Program-made: the position numbers and the translations under genes
Notes under the pieces: generated by a model
Seen by the model: only the letters and a program-made list of their open reading frames with translations
Databases searched by the model: none
Told to the model about the DNA's origin: nothing
NCBI GenBank assembly: GCA_002424045.1
Contig: DIPH01000009.1
Span: 108,590-119,678 of the forward strand
Origin: Firmicutes bacterium UBA5493
GTDB taxonomy: Bacteria; Bacillota; Limnochordia; Darwinibacteriales; Darwinibacteriaceae
Reading direction: 5' to 3'
Length of the DNA stretch: 11,089 bases
Part shown: positions 1 to 5,743 of the stretch, one piece after another
Layout of the letters: every line of letters starts with the position of its first letter
Numbering within the stretch: position 1 is the first letter of the stretch

Positions 1-795
1 CCAAAGGATCAGATTGACAAAAGAGTGAAAGATGCAGCAAAACTTTTGGGTATCGAAAATCTCTTGGATCGTAAGCCGAAAGCTCTCTCAGGCGGACAAC
101 GCCAACGTGTAGCTGTAGGGCGAGCTATTGTTCGTGAACCTAAGGTATTCCTTATGGACGAACCCCTGTCGAACCTAGACGCCAAGTTAAGGGTGCAGAT
201 GAGGGCCGAGCTAAGTAAACTGCATAACCGTCTCCAAACAACGATTATTTACGTAACGCATGACCAAACCGAAGCCATGACCATGGGTGACCGTATTGTG
301 GTCATGAAAGATGGTCATATCTATCAAGTTGGAGAACCCCTCGAGATCTATAATCACCCCAATAATGTGTTTGTCGCGGGCTTCATTGGTAGTCCCGCCA
401 TGAACTTTCTGGATGTTGTACTTAAGAAGGATGGCGATGTCTACTCGATTGACGCTAAGACCTTCCAGATGGACATTCCTGCAGAGAAGGCCGCTTCCAT
501 CAAGAGTATAGGTAACTACGTAGGCAAACAAGTGATTCTGGGGATTCGCCCAGAAGATATTGAGGATGCCAAGATCATTGGTGATGATCCTAGGTTCTCC
601 ATTATGGAAGCTGACGTTGACGTAACCGAGCCTATGGGTGCTGAAGTTAACGCTTACTTCTCCAGTGGAGACAACACCTTTATTGCCCGCTTGGATGCTA
701 CCACCTCTGCAAGAGATGGCCATCCCCTCAAGGCTGGGTTCAACATGGGCAAGATTCATCTCTTTGACAAAGACACCGAGGAAGTCATTCGATAA
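1..795 (+). CDS. ugpC: Sugar-type ABC transporter ATPase, MalK/UgpC/MsmX family (5' end outside window)
   Basis: ATP-hydrolysing subunit of an importer, probably for oligosaccharides or glycerol-3-phosphate-like compounds, acting on the cytoplasmic face of the inner membrane. The frame is open from base 1, so the gene starts upstream; 264 residues are visible of the usual 360-370. The Walker A motif and Q-loop are therefore missing from view. Visible are the ABC signature LSGGQRQR (visible residues 29-36), Walker B plus D-loop (VFLMDEPLSNLD) and the H-loop histidine in YVTHDQTEAMTMGDR. The C-terminal half carries the MalK-type regulatory OB/TOBE fold region with VILGIRPEDI, typical of the CUT1 sugar ATPases. 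A GTG at 25 is internal and not the start. ATPases of this family often serve several importers, so the substrate cannot be named. A terminator follows at 809. Confidence 0.93.
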   Translation, partial: PKDQIDKRVKDAAKLLGIENLLDRKPKALSGGQRQRVAVGRAIVREPKVFLMDEPLSNLDAKLRVQMRAELSKLHNRLQTTIIYVTHDQTEAMTMGDRIVVMKDGHIYQVGEPLEIYNHPNNVFVAGFIGSPAMNFLDVVLKKDGDVYSIDAKTFQMDIPAEKAASIKSIGNYVGKQVILGIRPEDIEDAKIIGDDPRFSIMEADVDVTEPMGAEVNAYFSSGDNTFIARLDATTSARDGHPLKAGFNMGKIHLFDKDTEEVIR

Positions 796-808
796 GTACG
801 GCGCAATG

Positions 809-844
809 GAGGGTTCCCACAAACAAAATGGGACCCTCTTTTTT
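809..844 (+). terminator. Intrinsic terminator of the ABC ATPase gene
   Basis: The arms GAGGGTTCCCA (809-819) and TGGGACCCTC (829-838) pair with one bulged T around a loop of nine bases. Six T residues follow directly (839-844). It lies 13 nt after the stop codon of the ATPase gene, so the downstream barrel gene needs its own promoter. Confidence 0.9.
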
Positions 845-896
845 GTGTGGGTGGAGATTGTTGGGTTGTTTGGAAGGATCTACATGGCCTCTAGCA

Positions 897-925
897 GGAG
901 GAATAGGAATTTCTAAGGCGAAATA
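897..925 (+). promoter_or_regulatory. Sigma-H-like promoter of the first barrel gene
   Basis: The -35 element GGAGGAATA (897-905) fits the Bacillus sigma-H consensus RnAGGAwWW fully. After an 11-nt spacer, the -10 element GGCGAAATA (917-925) fits RnnGAATww with one mismatch (A for T at 923). The spacer lies in the consensus range of 11-12. It sits in the gap between the ATPase terminator and the barrel gene, 271 nt before the start codon, almost the same distance as the matching site before the second barrel gene. That sigma-H recognises it is inferred from the consensus only. Confidence 0.5.
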
Positions 926-932
926 TCTAGGC

Positions 933-1002
933 GTACCACCACGATAGAGATGGAGATTCTCAGCGACTTCACTAACTTATGTTAGTTAGATCGTGGCGGT
1001 AC
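933..1002 (+). other. Branched inverted-repeat structure in the 5' leader (possible structured RNA)
   Basis: Outer arms 933-945 (GTACCACCACGAT) and 990-1002 (ATCGTGGCGGTAC) pair at 12 of 13 positions, with an A-C mismatch. Inside them lie two further hairpins: GAGA/TCTC (947-950 with 958-961, loop of 7) and ACTAAC/GTTAGT (971-976 with 981-986, loop TTAT). Together they form a closed three-way junction of 70 nt. It begins just after the sigma-H-like promoter, so it should be at the very 5' end of the transcript. No U-tract follows, so it is not an intrinsic terminator. I do not recognise a known riboswitch; an operator for a DNA-binding protein is also possible. Confidence 0.5.
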
Positions 1003-1033
1003 CGGATTTGGTCTCGGTAAATCTCTCAATAGA

Positions 1034-1196
1034 GGAGGTGTACCCCTTGAGCTACGGAGATCAAATGAAGTGCAGACATTCCACACATGTACAGAGAAAA
1101 AAGGGCGAGGAAACATGGAGACTCCCCTAACACTCTCGTTTCTCAGCACGGATTGGCTGCGCTACAAGAAACAAACCACAAAAAGGGGATACGAAT
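1034..1196 (+). promoter_or_regulatory. 5' leader of first barrel gene, shared with second barrel gene
   Basis: The 163 nt before the start codon share ordered blocks with 2722-2882. These are GGAGGTG (1034), AGACATT (1074), GAGAAAAAAGGG followed by GGAAACA, and GGAGACT (1117) followed by a C-run and TAA. GGAGACT lies exactly 80 nt upstream of the ATG in both leaders, and GGAGGTG lies 163 and 161 nt upstream. A TTG six bases after AGGAGGTG opens a 27-codon frame (1047-1130), but no matching frame exists in the other leader, so the conservation appears to be at the nucleotide level. The real ribosome binding site is AGGGG (1184-1188). Confidence 0.55.
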
Positions 1197-2495
1197 ATGA
1201 AAAGAGTAATTGTTTTGTCTTTAGTCATCGCCTTAGTTGCTGTGGCCCCAGTATCAGCCGCAGGCTTAGACTTTAGCGGTACTATTGAGACCGAAATCGA
1301 AGTAAACAAAAATGGTGAAGATTTGACAGTAGTTCCTGGTTCGGAACTTTCTCTTAATCTTGGCGTGAGTGCAGCACAGGATAAAGTCCGCGCTGGGTTA
1401 GAGTTGGGTCTGGAAAAAGAGGACGACGAATTGATGCCGACCGGTATCACTCTAGGTGACATTGCTTTGAAACAAGCTTTCATCGAGGCTGATGGGCCTT
1501 TCTGGTATGGTGGTCCTGAAGCAACAACTCGCTTTGGTACACTGGACATTGGGTATAGTCCGTATGCCAGCTTAAAAGATCAAAGTGGTATCAGCATCAG
1601 TGGTGTAGATTTGGACGTTGTTGGACTAGGCGCCTTTTATGGTCTACCTAGTGCCCACGGGCATGTCTTAGGTCTCCGGTCTGACCTGTATCTACTGGAT
1701 GACGTGAATCTTGGAGCTTCTGTAATCAACGACGACGAGATCCTTCGCGTGCAAGTTGATGCAGCTGCTGCCCCAATCGAAGGCTTGATGGTTGCTGGTA
1801 ACTTAGCCTTTGACCATATCGAAGGTTTTGATCTGAAAATGGACAATCTCTGGACAGTGAAAGCTGACTATGAGTTGGCAGAAGGCACAAATGTAGTTGC
1901 TGGTTACAAACACATCACCGAAGGGTTTGAACCACGCTATGTCGCTGCTAAGACCAAAGACGAAAACGCTGAACATGACTGGGTACACTTGGCACGAGCC
2001 AAAGATTCTGGTTTGTTCGTAGGTTTCGAGACTGAGCAGCAAGGTGTAAACCTGAATGCTGCTTATGATCAAATGTTTGCCGAAGCAAGTATTGGTGCTG
2101 GCACCGAATACGAAGGCTTCAAATTCAATGTAGAAACTGTTCTTGATGTACCTGCAGTAAGTTCCATTGCAACAAAGACCACAACCTTTGGTGTAGGTCG
2201 CGAATTTGATGTAATGGACGGCCTGGCCATCGATGCTAAGTACGAAGGCAAATGGACCGGTGGAGAAGCTAGAACCTTAGTGCACACCATTGGTGCTAGC
2301 ACAACTCTAGGTCTCGTACCAGCCATCGACGGACTTGAACTCAGCGCCGAAGTATCTGCATCTGAGCTGAATCTTGACTCCGTAGGTTACAAAGTAGGTG
2401 CCGAATTTGCTGCACCTAACGGCGTAAACCTTGGTATCGAACATGCTCGTTATGCTGGTACCACCTTCAACGCTGGCATGAAAGTTGAGTTCTAA
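1197..2495 (+). CDS. Secreted beta-barrel-like protein, probable outer-membrane porin
   Basis: 432 residues. A signal peptide is plain: MKR, a hydrophobic core (residues 4-17) and a cleavage site after VSA (residue 21). The mature protein opens with LDFSGTIETEIEV and continues in alternating polar/hydrophobic strands separated by charged or glycine-rich turns, e.g. VKADYELAEGTNVVAGYK. There is no cysteine and no long hydrophobic helix after the signal, and the chain ends in GMKVEF. A terminal aromatic residue in a last amphipathic strand is the usual BAM-recognition feature of outer-membrane proteins. No SLH domain is present, unlike OmpM-type porins of diderm Firmicutes. The start ATG is preceded by AAAAGGGGA eight bases upstream. 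The gene is monocistronic, between its own promoter and terminator. No family name can be given; a surface-layer or wall-associated protein is the main alternative. Confidence 0.72.
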   Translation: MKRVIVLSLVIALVAVAPVSAAGLDFSGTIETEIEVNKNGEDLTVVPGSELSLNLGVSAAQDKVRAGLELGLEKEDDELMPTGITLGDIALKQAFIEADGPFWYGGPEATTRFGTLDIGYSPYASLKDQSGISISGVDLDVVGLGAFYGLPSAHGHVLGLRSDLYLLDDVNLGASVINDDEILRVQVDAAAAPIEGLMVAGNLAFDHIEGFDLKMDNLWTVKADYELAEGTNVVAGYKHITEGFEPRYVAAKTKDENAEHDWVHLARAKDSGLFVGFETEQQGVNLNAAYDQMFAEASIGAGTEYEGFKFNVETVLDVPAVSSIATKTTTFGVGREFDVMDGLAIDAKYEGKWTGGEARTLVHTIGASTTLGLVPAIDGLELSAEVSASELNLDSVGYKVGAEFAAPNGVNLGIEHARYAGTTFNAGMKVEF

Positions 2496-2517
2496 GCGTA
2501 GTTTACTAGGCGATATA

Positions 2518-2547
2518 ATGGCTCCTTGCTTCTAAGGAGCCATTTTT
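2518..2547 (+). terminator. Intrinsic terminator of first barrel gene
   Basis: A perfect 10-bp stem, ATGGCTCCTT (2518-2527) with AAGGAGCCAT (2534-2543), has a six-base loop and is followed by a run of T (2543-2547). It lies 22 nt after the stop codon. Confidence 0.93.
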
Positions 2548-2565
2548 CGCGTTCCCATGCAAGTG

Positions 2566-2594
2566 GAAGGTATTATTGCATAGATATAGAATAT
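2566..2594 (+). promoter_or_regulatory. Sigma-H-like promoter of the second barrel gene
   Basis: The -35 element GAAGGTATT (2566-2574) differs from RnAGGAwWW at one base (T at 2571). An 11-nt spacer leads to the -10 element ATAGAATAT (2586-2594), a full match to RnnGAATww. It lies 19 nt after the terminator of the preceding gene and 288 nt before the start codon. A separate extended -10-like TGCTATAGAAT at 2675-2685 has no good -35 partner and is a weaker candidate. Confidence 0.5.
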
Positions 2595-2721
2595 GTAGTC
2601 TATTCTTGATTTTATGGGGGTAGCGCAAAAAAACTTTTGGTATGAGAAGGAATTACCCATTCCTTGTCAAATATTGCTATAGAATCAGGCTTTATGCTTC
2701 TCGAAGGTGCTGGTAAAGAAA

Positions 2722-2882
2722 GGAGGTGCCCACTCAGTATCCAGTGGCCAAGAAGAAGATAAAGACATTACCAACGGAGAAAAAGGGGCTAAAAGGAAAC
2801 AAGGAGACTTTTCCCCATAATCCCATAGGTGATGTGGATATACTTAAAGAAAGACTTTCCAAAAACTGAGGGGGAAAAAAGA
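2722..2882 (+). promoter_or_regulatory. 5' leader of second barrel gene, paralogous to 1034-1196
   Basis: It carries the same ordered blocks as the first leader: GGAGGTG (2722), AGACATT (2763), GAGAAAAAGGGG then GGAAACA, and GGAGACT (2803) followed by CCCC and TAA. Spacing to the ATG is 161 nt for the first block and 80 nt for the last. The strong AGGAGG here is not followed by a plausible start codon at the right distance, so it is not an ordinary ribosome binding site. Upstream, 2595-2721 holds a perfect 7-bp hairpin, AAGGAAT/ATTCCTT (2647-2653 with 2659-2665). Part of this hairpin could instead pair as GAGAAG/CTTCTC (2644-2649 with 2697-2702). Confidence 0.55.
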
Positions 2883-4187
2883 ATGAAAAAAGTATTAGTA
2901 ATTACGCTTGTACTGGTTATGGCTTTCGCCAGCAGTGCAATGGCATCAGTTAGTTTTAGTGGTAAATTTACCGCTACTGCAGAAATGAATAGCTTTAGAG
3001 TTTTCACCGAAAACTATACGTTGACACCAGGTATCTCGTTTACAATCGGTGCTTCTAACAAGAGCGAAACCGACGAAGTAGTCAACTGGGATTTCACCGG
3101 TGGAATTAACCTTGTTGAAAGTAAGTTCGAACTAGGCAAATACAAGCTCGGCTTGTATGACAATTATTTTGATATTTGGGTTTGGGGTAATAAACAAGAG
3201 TTAACCGCAAAATCCACCCATTTTAGCATGGTTTCTGCTGGTAAGACCGCAGCTGCAGATACAATGCGTGCACGTCTTGCAGTTCCTGTCATGGATCTGG
3301 GTACAGTTACAGTTGACCTAACGGCTCCTTCTAGCATGCGTGCATTTGTTGATGTTAAAGCGCTCGAAGGGTTCAATGTAAGCCTAGGATACCTACGCGA
3401 TTGGACCGATAAAGAAGATGCTAAGAACGTGATTGCTGCTGGTGCTGACACAACCATTGCTTCCGGTGATATTGATGTTACTCTTGAAGCTGGCGCTGGT
3501 GTAACTTTAGCTGAAGAACTCGGCTTTGCACTTGCACTAGGTGCAGAGAGTGATATCACGGACGAGTTGAATGTGAATGCTAGTGTAGAACATGCGAATG
3601 CCAACTGGGCCGGCGATGCCGTAACACCATATGCAACAGTTCTCGCTGCTGGAGCAACCTATAGTGAAGATGTATTCCAGGTGAGTGCTTCTGGTTCATT
3701 TACTATCGAAGGCGCTGAAGAAGAAGACAATAGCAACACATTAACTTTGGGTGCCAAGTATCGCATGAGTGATGCTTTGGCCTATAAAAACCTGTTCCAC
3801 AAAGACCATTGGTTTAAGAACACTGCTCCAGCATTTGGTGCTGGCGTAGAGCTTAAAAACTTTAAGTTTGACAACGTATACGCCGACGTTACCAGCCCTG
3901 TGGTTGAAGACATGGTTTGGGTCAAGGGTGCAGCAAGCTACAATAGCGAAAAAGACGTATCCGCCAGTGTCCTCGGACACATCGTGCCTTTCGATAAGTT
4001 GACGGTCATTCCGTTGGTTAAATATGAGTACAACACAGACACCAAAGTTGGAACACCTACCGTTAACCTGAAGGCCAACTATAAGATTGGTGCCAGCACG
4101 ACAGAGCTGAAATTTGAAGCTCAAAGAGAGTTCATCAAGGATGCTCCGACCAGCTTGCTGAAGCTTTCCGTGGAAGTTCCTTTCTAG
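2883..4187 (+). CDS. Secreted beta-barrel-like protein, probable outer-membrane porin
   Basis: 434 residues from the ATG at 2883, which is chosen over an in-frame ATG 54 nt upstream. MKKVLVITLVLVMAFASSAMA is a textbook signal peptide, cleaved after residue 21, and GAGGGGG lies a short way upstream. The mature protein begins SVSFSGKF, echoing the DFSG opening of the first barrel protein. It is rich in alternating strands such as TVNLKANYKIGASTTELKF, has no cysteine, no SLH domain and no further membrane helix. It ends LLKLSVEVPF, again with a terminal phenylalanine. Together with the neighbour this looks like a diverged tandem duplicate that kept its promoter and leader. Passive uptake of solutes through an outer membrane is inferred; no family was recognised. 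Confidence 0.72.
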   Translation: MKKVLVITLVLVMAFASSAMASVSFSGKFTATAEMNSFRVFTENYTLTPGISFTIGASNKSETDEVVNWDFTGGINLVESKFELGKYKLGLYDNYFDIWVWGNKQELTAKSTHFSMVSAGKTAAADTMRARLAVPVMDLGTVTVDLTAPSSMRAFVDVKALEGFNVSLGYLRDWTDKEDAKNVIAAGADTTIASGDIDVTLEAGAGVTLAEELGFALALGAESDITDELNVNASVEHANANWAGDAVTPYATVLAAGATYSEDVFQVSASGSFTIEGAEEEDNSNTLTLGAKYRMSDALAYKNLFHKDHWFKNTAPAFGAGVELKNFKFDNVYADVTSPVVEDMVWVKGAASYNSEKDVSASVLGHIVPFDKLTVIPLVKYEYNTDTKVGTPTVNLKANYKIGASTTELKFEAQREFIKDAPTSLLKLSVEVPF

Positions 4188-4201
4188 AATTTAACACCTG
4201 C

Positions 4202-4233
4202 AAAAACCACCCGGGTCTCTCGGGTGGTTTTTT
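4202..4233 (+). terminator. Bidirectional intrinsic terminator between convergent genes
   Basis: A perfect stem, AACCACCCG (4205-4213) with CGGGTGGTT (4221-4229), has a 7-nt loop. It is flanked by A residues on the left and a T-run on the right, so it can stop transcription from both sides: the second barrel gene and the minus-strand regulator, whose stop is 12 nt away. Confidence 0.92.
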
Positions 4234-4244
4234 CTTGCCTACCT

Positions 4245-4913
4245 TTACAGGCAATGGCGGCTTTGGATTAATGCGCTAACAGTTAAGAGGTCTAGATCAT
4301 TTGCGCTGAGGGCCTCTGCATCTGGTAGTTTGTGGAGGAGTTCGTAATGATCCAGTTCCAAGAGAGCCGCTCGTACGGCGTCCTTAACCTCCTCTTCTCC
4401 GGACGTTTCGGCTAGTTCGCGGTAGATCTGGCATAATAGGAAGAGATGATGAATACGCAGAAGTGGCGCAAAGGTAAGGGGTAAGGTCCGTTCTGCTATT
4501 TCCTTAGCCTCCTGGACCATTCCCCGGTGTAGAAGAACCTTAGCGGTGAGATGCTGAAGCTCGGGATCGCAAGGAGGTTCTGGTACAGAGACGCTGAGCG
4601 CGGTGGCGCTAGCACTCAATTCTTTTAGGAAATGGGTGGTTGGTGAAGGACGCAGGCGATCAAGATAGCTGTGACATTTTCTTGTCATTAGGAGGCTTTG
4701 TTTGGCGGCTTCTAGAATCAGATGTTCGCCTAGGAGCTCACCTGCTGTGGTTTCAAGTTTTTCAGACCAGTCCCGAAGGTTGCTGAGGGAAGGCTGGGCC
4801 ACCCCGTTTTCTACTTTGCTTAAGAAACTTCCAGAGTGTGTGCCTGCGACATCTCCCTGGCGCAGTTTCATCTGCCTACGCCGCTGCCGAAGTCTGGCTC
4901 CTAGTAACTCCAT
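4245..4913 (-). CDS. XRE-family transcriptional regulator with helical (TPR-like) C-terminal part
   Basis: 222 residues. Residues 5-61 form a Cro/CI-type helix-turn-helix (LGARLRQRRRQMKLRQGDVA ... SFLSKVENGVAQPSLSNLRDWSEKL), with the typical SKVENG at the recognition-helix end. The rest (65-222) is mostly leucine- and alanine-rich amphipathic helices resembling TPR-type repeats; such parts often bind peptides or mediate dimerisation. It is shorter than RNPP regulators (about 290-320 residues) and has no peptidase or other enzyme motif. Translation starts at ATG with a G-run (4920-4925 on the plus strand) as a weak ribosome binding site. It is divergent from the toxin-antitoxin operon and shares its 150-nt control region. 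Self-regulation and control of the neighbour are inferred from the dyads there. Confidence 0.8.
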   Translation of the reverse strand: MELLGARLRQRRRQMKLRQGDVAGTHSGSFLSKVENGVAQPSLSNLRDWSEKLETTAGELLGEHLILEAAKQSLLMTRKCHSYLDRLRPSPTTHFLKELSASATALSVSVPEPPCDPELQHLTAKVLLHRGMVQEAKEIAERTLPLTFAPLLRIHHLFLLCQIYRELAETSGEEEVKDAVRAALLELDHYELLHKLPDAEALSANDLDLLTVSALIQSRHCL

Positions 4914-4927
4914 TTTAATCCCCCCAA

Positions 4928-4985
4928 ACTATGGTAAAGTGTTTCCCCTGAGGCAAAGTTTACCATAAAACATGTAAAGAGGCAA
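4928..4985 (-). promoter_or_regulatory. Possible promoter and operator of the XRE regulator
   Basis: Read on the minus strand, TTGCCT (4980-4985) and TAAACT (4957-4962) are spaced by 17 nt, giving a moderate sigma-A-type promoter with a leader of about 37 nt. The -10 lies within a perfect inverted repeat, TATGGTAAA (4930-4938) and TTTACCATA (4959-4967). The heptamer GAGGCAA occurs twice (4950-4956 and 4979-4985), also 29 nt apart. This is what an autoregulatory operator would look like, but no binding data exist here. Confidence 0.38.
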
Positions 4986-4991
4986 CGCCTC
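4979..4991. promoter_or_regulatory. Short palindrome upstream of the toxin-antitoxin promoter
   Basis: GAGGC-AAC-GCCTC is a perfect 5-bp dyad. It ends 6 nt before the -35 box of the toxin-antitoxin promoter and covers the likely -35 box of the divergent regulator, so a protein bound here could affect both directions. It could equally be a chance hairpin. Confidence 0.35.
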
Positions 4992-4997
4992 CCATTA

Positions 4998-5027
4998 TTG
5001 ACAGCTTTCGTCACTAACCGGTATAAT
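4998..5027 (+). promoter_or_regulatory. Sigma-A promoter of the antitoxin-toxin operon
   Basis: TTGACA (4998-5003) and TATAAT (5022-5027) both match the consensus perfectly, with an 18-nt spacer. Transcription should begin near 5034, about 30 nt before the antitoxin GTG. The TTG of the -35 box also opens the antitoxin reading frame, which would give a false start there. Confidence 0.88.
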
Positions 5028-5063
5028 GACATTGAGTTCGTCCTAAACGAGGTGACTTCTGTA

Positions 5064-5330
5064 GTGGATAATAAACGGATACAGATTCGCATCCCTGCGA
5101 GTTTGTTGGATCAGGTTGATACCATTGCGCAGGAAAATCAGATTAATCGCAGTCAGTTTATACAAAATTGCATCCAGGTGTATATAATGGAGAGAGAACC
5201 CCACTGTTTGCAGGAGAAACTGCGGATGGGTTATCAAATCATGGCTGAGTTAAATCTGAAGCTTGCTGAAGAAGGCGACGATTATTCGCTACTAGAAGAC
5301 TATGAGCGCCAATTGGCGGAGGCTGAATAG
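5064..5330 (+). CDS. ndoAI: EndoAI (MazE-type) antitoxin, ribbon-helix-helix
   Basis: 88 residues from GTG at 5064, with GAGGTGA (5049-5055) eight bases upstream. A longer in-frame reading from 4998 is rejected because it would begin inside the promoter. Residues 4-45 (KRIQIRIPASLLDQVD ... NRSQFIQNCIQVYI) form a ribbon-helix-helix DNA-binding domain. The acidic C-terminal part, including EKLRMGYQIMAELNLKLAEE, resembles the toxin-binding segment of Bacillus EndoAI, which is about 93 residues long. It should neutralise the toxin encoded 1 nt downstream, probably with translational coupling. In Bacillus the pair lies beside alr; here it stands opposite an XRE regulator. Confidence 0.88.
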   Translation: MDNKRIQIRIPASLLDQVDTIAQENQINRSQFIQNCIQVYIMEREPHCLQEKLRMGYQIMAELNLKLAEEGDDYSLLEDYERQLAEAE

Positions 5331-5331
5331 A

Positions 5332-5685
5332 GTGGAAAATGTTTTGCGAGGCGATATCTATTATGCTAATTTAAACCCCGTTATCGGTTCGGAACAAGGG
5401 GGCGTTAGGCCCGTTTTAATTCTGCAAAACGACATTGGGAACAAGTATAGCCCCACTACTATCGTAGCGGCCATCACCTCGCGCATTAAGAGAGCTAAGC
5501 TGCCAACCCATGTTGAGTTAGACAGTGACCACTTTTCCCTTGAGAAGGATTCGGTTATCCTCCTAGAGCAGGTGCGCACCATTGACAAGCGACGACTTAA
5601 AGAGAAGATTGCCCATCTCGATGAGGACACGATGAGCAAGATAGACGAAGCATTAGAGATTAGCCTCGGCCTCTCGAAAGTATAA
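5332..5685 (+). CDS. ndoA: EndoA (MazF-type) mRNA interferase toxin
   Basis: 117 residues from GTG at 5332, with GGAGG (5318-5322) inside the antitoxin gene as ribosome binding site. The protein follows Bacillus EndoA/MazF closely: RGDIYYANLNPVIGSEQGG, then VRPVLILQNDIGNKYSPTTI, and near the end VILLEQVRTIDKRRLKEKI. R26 and T49 correspond to catalytic R25 and T48 of B. subtilis MazF, so the toxin appears intact. The Bacillus enzyme cuts single-stranded RNA at UACAU-type sites; the specificity here is unknown. The start is one base after the antitoxin stop. Confidence 0.94.
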   Translation: MENVLRGDIYYANLNPVIGSEQGGVRPVLILQNDIGNKYSPTTIVAAITSRIKRAKLPTHVELDSDHFSLEKDSVILLEQVRTIDKRRLKEKIAHLDEDTMSKIDEALEISLGLSKV

Positions 5686-5697
5686 GCGCTTAGAATC

Positions 5698-5723
5698 AAA
5701 CACTCATGCTATGGGTGTTTTTT
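5698..5723 (+). terminator. Intrinsic terminator of the antitoxin-toxin operon
   Basis: AAACACTCAT (5698-5707) pairs with ATGGGTGTTT (5711-5720), including one T-G wobble, around a GCT loop. It is followed by T-rich sequence to 5723 and lies 12 nt after the toxin stop. Confidence 0.85.
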
Positions 5724-5743
5724 ATCACCAAGGAGGGGATTGC

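Noticed and set aside
211..822. Long open frame on the minus strand across the ABC ATPase gene
   Set aside because: It is the shadow of a strongly conserved coding region on the plus strand and its product has no recognisable family feature.
933..1002. tRNA or T-box leader
   Set aside because: The branched fold lacks an anticodon arm and T-loop bases, and no T-box sequence or antiterminator/terminator pair follows; the downstream gene is not amino-acid related.
1047..1130. Small frame of 27 codons, TTG start, six bases after AGGAGGTG, upstream of the first barrel gene
   Set aside because: The ribosome binding site is good, but the paralogous leader at 2722 has the same AGGAGGTG and no matching frame. 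The peptide looks random, so a leader peptide is not supported.
2726..2869. Frame of 47 codons from a GTG within AGGAGGTG in the second leader
   Set aside because: The start overlaps its own supposed ribosome binding site, and the lysine-rich product resembles nothing and has no counterpart in the first leader.
3164..3604. Open frame of 146 codons on the minus strand within the second barrel gene
   Set aside because: Its serine/alanine-rich product follows from the alanine- and glycine-rich codons of the real gene; there is no ribosome binding site of note.
4979..4991. Intrinsic terminator between the divergent genes
   Set aside because: The 5-bp hairpin has no T-run on either strand and lies in a promoter region.
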